From contig CAZILH010000007.1 of NCBI GenBank assembly GCA_964540095.1, positions 1 to 42,121 on the forward strand: DNA of 42,121 bases. Direction: 5' to 3'. The DNA comes from CALMZN01 sp964540095. GTDB lineage: Bacteria > Patescibacteriota > Patescibacteriia > UBA1558 > GWA2-36-10. The notes beneath the pieces were generated by a model, which searched no databases, was not told the origin of the DNA, and saw only the letters and a program-made list of their open reading frames with translations. The position numbers were made by a program, and so were the translations under genes. This document shows positions 40,304-42,121 of this stretch, piece after piece (within the stretch, counting starts at the first letter, position 1; each line of letters begins with the position of its first letter).

Positions 40304-40332
40304 ATTGTACTGTATTTATGTTTTTTAGTCAA
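40304..40332 (-). promoter_or_regulatory. Promoter between yraN and nusA
   Basis: On the minus strand: TTGACT (40332-40327, overlapping the yraN stop codon), a 17-nt spacer and TACAAT (40309-40304), with a start near 40297. Confidence 0.65.
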
Positions 40333-40667
40333 CAGTCATTGATGGGGAATATTTTTATTTTTGCTTGTTTATTTTGGAGATAAATAATGATTATTTCCAA
40401 GCGCCAGTCAGCCGTGGCTGAAAAAGAGTGGCAAGCTTTTTTCATTTTAATAATTTTATTAGCGTCAATTGTTTCTTCAGCAAAACCATATTGATAGCTA
40501 GTTCTAGTTTTTACCTCAACTCCATAAAATACGTTATTTTTTTTCAAGACCAAATCTAGCTCACCAGCGCGAGTTAGATAATTTTTTCTCAATAGAATAA
40601 AACCATTTTGCTGGTAATATTTTAGGGCAATTTTTTCACCTAAATATCCTAAATATTTTTTTGACAT
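40329..40667 (-). CDS. UPF0102/YraN-family nuclease-like protein
   Basis: This 112-residue protein has the restriction endonuclease-like core of the YraN family. LGEKIALKYYQQNGFILLRKNYL is followed by AGELDLVLKKNNVFYGVEVKTRTS, giving the E-x-D...E-V-K metal site (GELD and VEVKTR). Family members are presumed DNA-processing nucleases; the biological role is not settled, and in many genomes they neighbour rnhB or DNA-uptake genes. The ATG at 40667 sits only 4 nt after the T-run of a terminator hairpin, so its mRNA either reads through that hairpin or is leaderless. The downstream promoter overlaps the stop codon. Confidence 0.88.
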   Translation of the reverse strand: MSKKYLGYLGEKIALKYYQQNGFILLRKNYLTRAGELDLVLKKNNVFYGVEVKTRTSYQYGFAEETIDANKIIKMKKACHSFSATADWRLEIIIIYLQNKQAKIKIFPINDC

Positions 40668-40695
40668 AAAAAACAGACCTTAGGCCTGTTTTTTT
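40668..40695. terminator. Terminator between the membrane protein gene and yraN
   Basis: AAAACAG-A-CC, loop TTA, GG-C-CTGTTTT (one mismatch), with an A-run on one side and a T-run on the other. On the minus strand its T-run ends just before the yraN ATG. Confidence 0.7.
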
Positions 40696-40710
40696 ATTTA
40701 AAGAGGGAAA

Positions 40711-41121
40711 TTACTTTTTTGCTTTGGGGAGCCACTTGTTGAATTCCGCGCTTTCTTGTTTTTGCTTTTGTAATTTTGGCACAGTCACGAGCTTGTAGAT
40801 AATCAGATAAATGAGCCAGACCAGGGAGCCTAAGAGCCAAAGTAGTAGCCAGAAGCGGGCACCCAAGTAAAGAGCTCTGGTTTCGCGGAATAATAAGAAT
40901 AATAATCCCACCAAGCCCACAGCCCAGCCAAAACTGACTATTTTTTTATTCCATTTTTTGATAATGCCAGAATTTTTGGCTAGTTGGCGCTGGGCAAAAA
41001 TAGCCGCCGCAATACTTAAAACACAAAAACCATAAAGAGCTATACGAAAAGGCGTGGATAGTGTGTCAAAGGTATAGGCGCGGAATAAATAATTCCAATC
41101 AAGTAATTTTGTTAAATCCAT
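40711..41121 (-). CDS. Hypothetical membrane protein, three TM helices
   Basis: I do not recognise this 136-residue protein. I use the ATG at 41121 (MDLTKLLDWNYLF); a longer frame would begin with TTG at 41136. It has three hydrophobic helices: about residues 27-45 (IALYGFCVLSIAAAIFA), 63-80 (SFGWAVGLVGLLFLLF) and 89-110 (FWLLLWLLGSLVWLIYLII). The C-terminal tail is basic and charged (KLQKQKQESAEFNKWLPKAKK) and probably faces the cytoplasm. A few Trp and Arg residues at helix ends are the only other notable features. It is the only gene between the methyltransferase terminator and the terminator at 40668, so it is monocistronic or reads through to yraN. Function unknown. Confidence 0.75.
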   Translation of the reverse strand: MDLTKLLDWNYLFRAYTFDTLSTPFRIALYGFCVLSIAAAIFAQRQLAKNSGIIKKWNKKIVSFGWAVGLVGLLFLLFRETRALYLGARFWLLLWLLGSLVWLIYLIIYKLVTVPKLQKQKQESAEFNKWLPKAKK

Positions 41122-41176
41122 ATTGTTTATCTTCAAGAGATATGTTAGATAATTTATGAAATAAAGTCAAATATAA

Positions 41177-41198
41177 AAGCACCTAAAATAAGGTGCTT
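41177..41198 (-). terminator. Methyltransferase gene terminator
   Basis: AAGCACCT (41177-41184) pairs with AGGTGCTT (41191-41198) around a 6-nt loop. On the minus strand it is followed by TTATATTT, 11 nt after the methyltransferase stop. Confidence 0.8.
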
Positions 41199-41208
41199 GT
41201 TCGGGGGA

Positions 41209-41811
41209 TTATTTTTTAGTAAATATCAAGCCAAAGTGATAGGGGCCAGCTTTGAACTGCTGAGCCAGCTCAAGATTCAGCTCAGAGGCCAAACCAGTGA
41301 CCTGGTTCAAGTCAATGAGCCGATCCTTAGGCGGGCCAAAAGATAGGTTATTATTTTCCCAATCAATAATTAGTAATTTGCCACCATTTTTTAACAGGCG
41401 CGTGGCTTCAGCTAGTATTTCGTAGTGTTTTTGTGATTGAAACAAGACATTGACCAAAATAGCAGAATCCAAGCTGTCATTTTTTATTTTGGCCGCACCA
41501 ACAACTTCTAGATTGCTCCAAATAGTTTTTATGTTGTTGAGGCCAGAGAGTCGAGCTTTTGATTCTAGCTCAGACAAGGTATTTTTGACCACATCTACAG
41601 CATAAACCTGGCCTTGATCGCCGACCAAGCGAGCGATTTGCATTAAAAACAAACCGCCACCAGCTCCCAAGTCGCCAACCAGGTCGCCTTTTTTTACTTG
41701 CAATATTTCGCTTAGTATTTTGCCAGCATCCAAAAATTCACTCTTACCACCAATGTTTTGTTGGGGTAAGACACTGGTAGATACTGTGCTTGCGATGTTT
41801 GTTTCGTTCAT
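41209..41811 (-). CDS. Class I SAM-dependent methyltransferase
   Basis: This 200-residue methyltransferase has motif I VGDLGAGGGLFLMQIARLVG at about residues 45-64 and motif II QVYAVDVV, with the Asp that binds the SAM ribose. It continues with a motif IV-like SLDSAILVNVLFQSQ and LLKNGGKLLIIDWENN, the typical Rossmann order of UbiE/methyltransferase-11-type enzymes. The first 25 residues are a polar extension (MNETNIASTVSTSVLPQQ). The substrate cannot be deduced. TATAAT on the minus strand (41831-41826) lies 14 nt before the ATG, so the leader is only about 8 nt and there is no Shine-Dalgarno sequence. Confidence 0.88.
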   Translation of the reverse strand: MNETNIASTVSTSVLPQQNIGGKSEFLDAGKILSEILQVKKGDLVGDLGAGGGLFLMQIARLVGDQGQVYAVDVVKNTLSELESKARLSGLNNIKTIWSNLEVVGAAKIKNDSLDSAILVNVLFQSQKHYEILAEATRLLKNGGKLLIIDWENNNLSFGPPKDRLIDLNQVTGLASELNLELAQQFKAGPYHFGLIFTKK

Positions 41812-41825
41812 ATTTTTGTTTATTT

Positions 41826-41831
41826 ATTATA
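41826..41831 (-). promoter_or_regulatory. -10 box of the methyltransferase gene
   Basis: TATAAT on the minus strand (41831-41826), 14 nt upstream of the ATG at 41811; no convincing -35 box is seen. Confidence 0.5.
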
Positions 41832-41874
41832 CCAAAAAACATTAAAGGGCGCTACTGGTGTGTAATGTGTAATA

Positions 41875-41903
41875 TTGACTTTTGTTCACAATCAAGTTAT
41901 AAT
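41875..41903 (+). promoter_or_regulatory. Promoter upstream of tRNA-Glu
   Basis: TTGACT (41875-41880), exactly 17 nt, TATAAT (41898-41903); start near 41910, about 110 nt before the tRNA. Confidence 0.8.
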
Positions 41904-41999
41904 CTGGTCTGTATTTTGATATTTGGCCCTATCTCGCCAGTAGGTGGTCAGGCATTCTGGCAAAGTGAGATAAGAGATAATTTTGTAAAATAACAATTT
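41904..41999 (+). other. Long transcribed leader of tRNA-Glu with stem-loop and possible 25-codon peptide
   Basis: TATCTC-GCCAG (41930-41940) can pair with CTGGC (41957-41961) and GAGATA (41967-41972), with a 5-nt bulge. A reading frame from a TTG at 41916 to a TAA at 41991-41993 would encode IFGPISPVGGQAFWQSEIRD and a short tail. It is much longer than the 12-nt leader of the tRNA-Gly unit. It may be a small RNA, a small peptide gene, or simply a precursor sequence. Confidence 0.35.
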
Positions 42000-42110
42000 T
42001 AAACCCGCCCTCATCTGAGGGCCCTATCGTCTAATGGTTAGGACACCAGGTTTTCATCCTGGCAATCGGGGTTCGATTCCCCGTGGGGTCACCAGATGAG
42101 GGCGGGTTTA
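42000..42110 (+). repeat. 18-bp inverted repeat enclosing tRNA-Glu
   Basis: TAAACCCGCCCTCATCTG (42000-42017) is perfectly complementary to 42093-42110, so the whole tRNA sits in the loop of one hairpin. The right arm includes the last two bases of the CCA and is followed by TTTTATC, so it may also act as the terminator. Confidence 0.85.
42020..42094 (+). tRNA. tRNA-Glu (TTC)
   Basis: The acceptor GGCCCTA (42020-42026) pairs with TGGGGTC (two G-U pairs), with discriminator A and an encoded CCA (42092-42094). The anticodon stem CCAGG/CCTGG closes the loop TTTTCAT with anticodon TTC. The T arm is GGGGTTCGATTCCCC. Confidence 0.97.
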
Positions 42111-42121
42111 TTTTATCTACA

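Noticed and set aside
41122..41136. Longer start of the three-helix membrane protein
   Set aside because: It begins with TTG and adds only five residues; the ATG at 41121 fits the local start context.
41925..41972. tRNA pseudogene before tRNA-Glu
   Set aside because: Only GGCCCTATC is shared; no acceptor closure, T arm or anticodon arm can be drawn.

Overview
The window is a gene-dense, AT-rich (roughly 40% GC by eye) bacterial chromosome segment that uses the standard bacterial code (TGA is a stop, for example in truB and the MFS gene). The gene set points to the candidate phyla radiation (Patescibacteria): a type IV pilus locus with oversized minor pilins, a secreted modular protein carrying the paired 'RLKGKILLQVE..AWYI' surface repeat often seen in these genomes, a class A PBP with an extra C-terminal Ig-like region, a K+-independent proton-pumping pyrophosphatase, and genes that mostly lack Shine-Dalgarno sequences. 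This placement is inference from gene content; no rRNA is present to confirm it.

Layout. 1-6.9 kb: the end of yebC, ruvC, then a same-strand run of two glycogen synthases, a GH57 glucanase, an APH-fold kinase and a GalT-like nucleotidylyltransferase, which together read as an alpha-glucan module. It ends in an elaborate three-way-junction terminator or repeat. 7.1-8.9 kb (minus): a small unknown protein and tyrS, whose 154-nt leader contains an 18-bp long-range stem with competing hairpins. 8.9-11.8 kb: a PBP1A-type peptidoglycan synthase, divergent from tyrS through a near-palindromic promoter. 11.9-12.5 kb: a GC-rich, Shine-Dalgarno-bearing nucleoside deoxyribosyltransferase-like cassette of foreign appearance. 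12.6-15.9 kb: uvrB-truB, a small antisense-overlapping gene and rpsT. 15.9-19.6 kb (minus): polA-holA. 19.7-21.6 kb: tRNA-Gly, tRNA-Leu, a possible small gene, an MFS transporter and tRNA-Cys. 21.7-25.6 kb (minus): suhB-like phosphatase, phosphodiesterase, rarA and tig. 25.8-36.7 kb: pilB-pilC, four minor pilins and a 1309-residue secreted protein. 36.7-42.1 kb: hppA and nusA, a YraN nuclease-like gene, a membrane protein, a methyltransferase, and tRNA-Glu enclosed in an 18-bp stem.

The most unusual unit is the pilus locus. After the motor ATPase and platform protein come four prepilin-like proteins; one carries a predicted seven-bladed propeller and one, GspK-like without Glu5, carries a PA14-like domain. 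A large secreted multi-domain protein follows. The pilB promoter region and the promoter of the large protein share an 11-nt element right after the -10 box, so they may be co-expressed as a cell-contact apparatus. Several promoters (TTGACT-17-TATAAT type) sit so close to start codons that near-leaderless translation looks common. Two genes (the 1309-residue protein and nusA) have terminator-like hairpins right after their promoters, which suggests attenuation.
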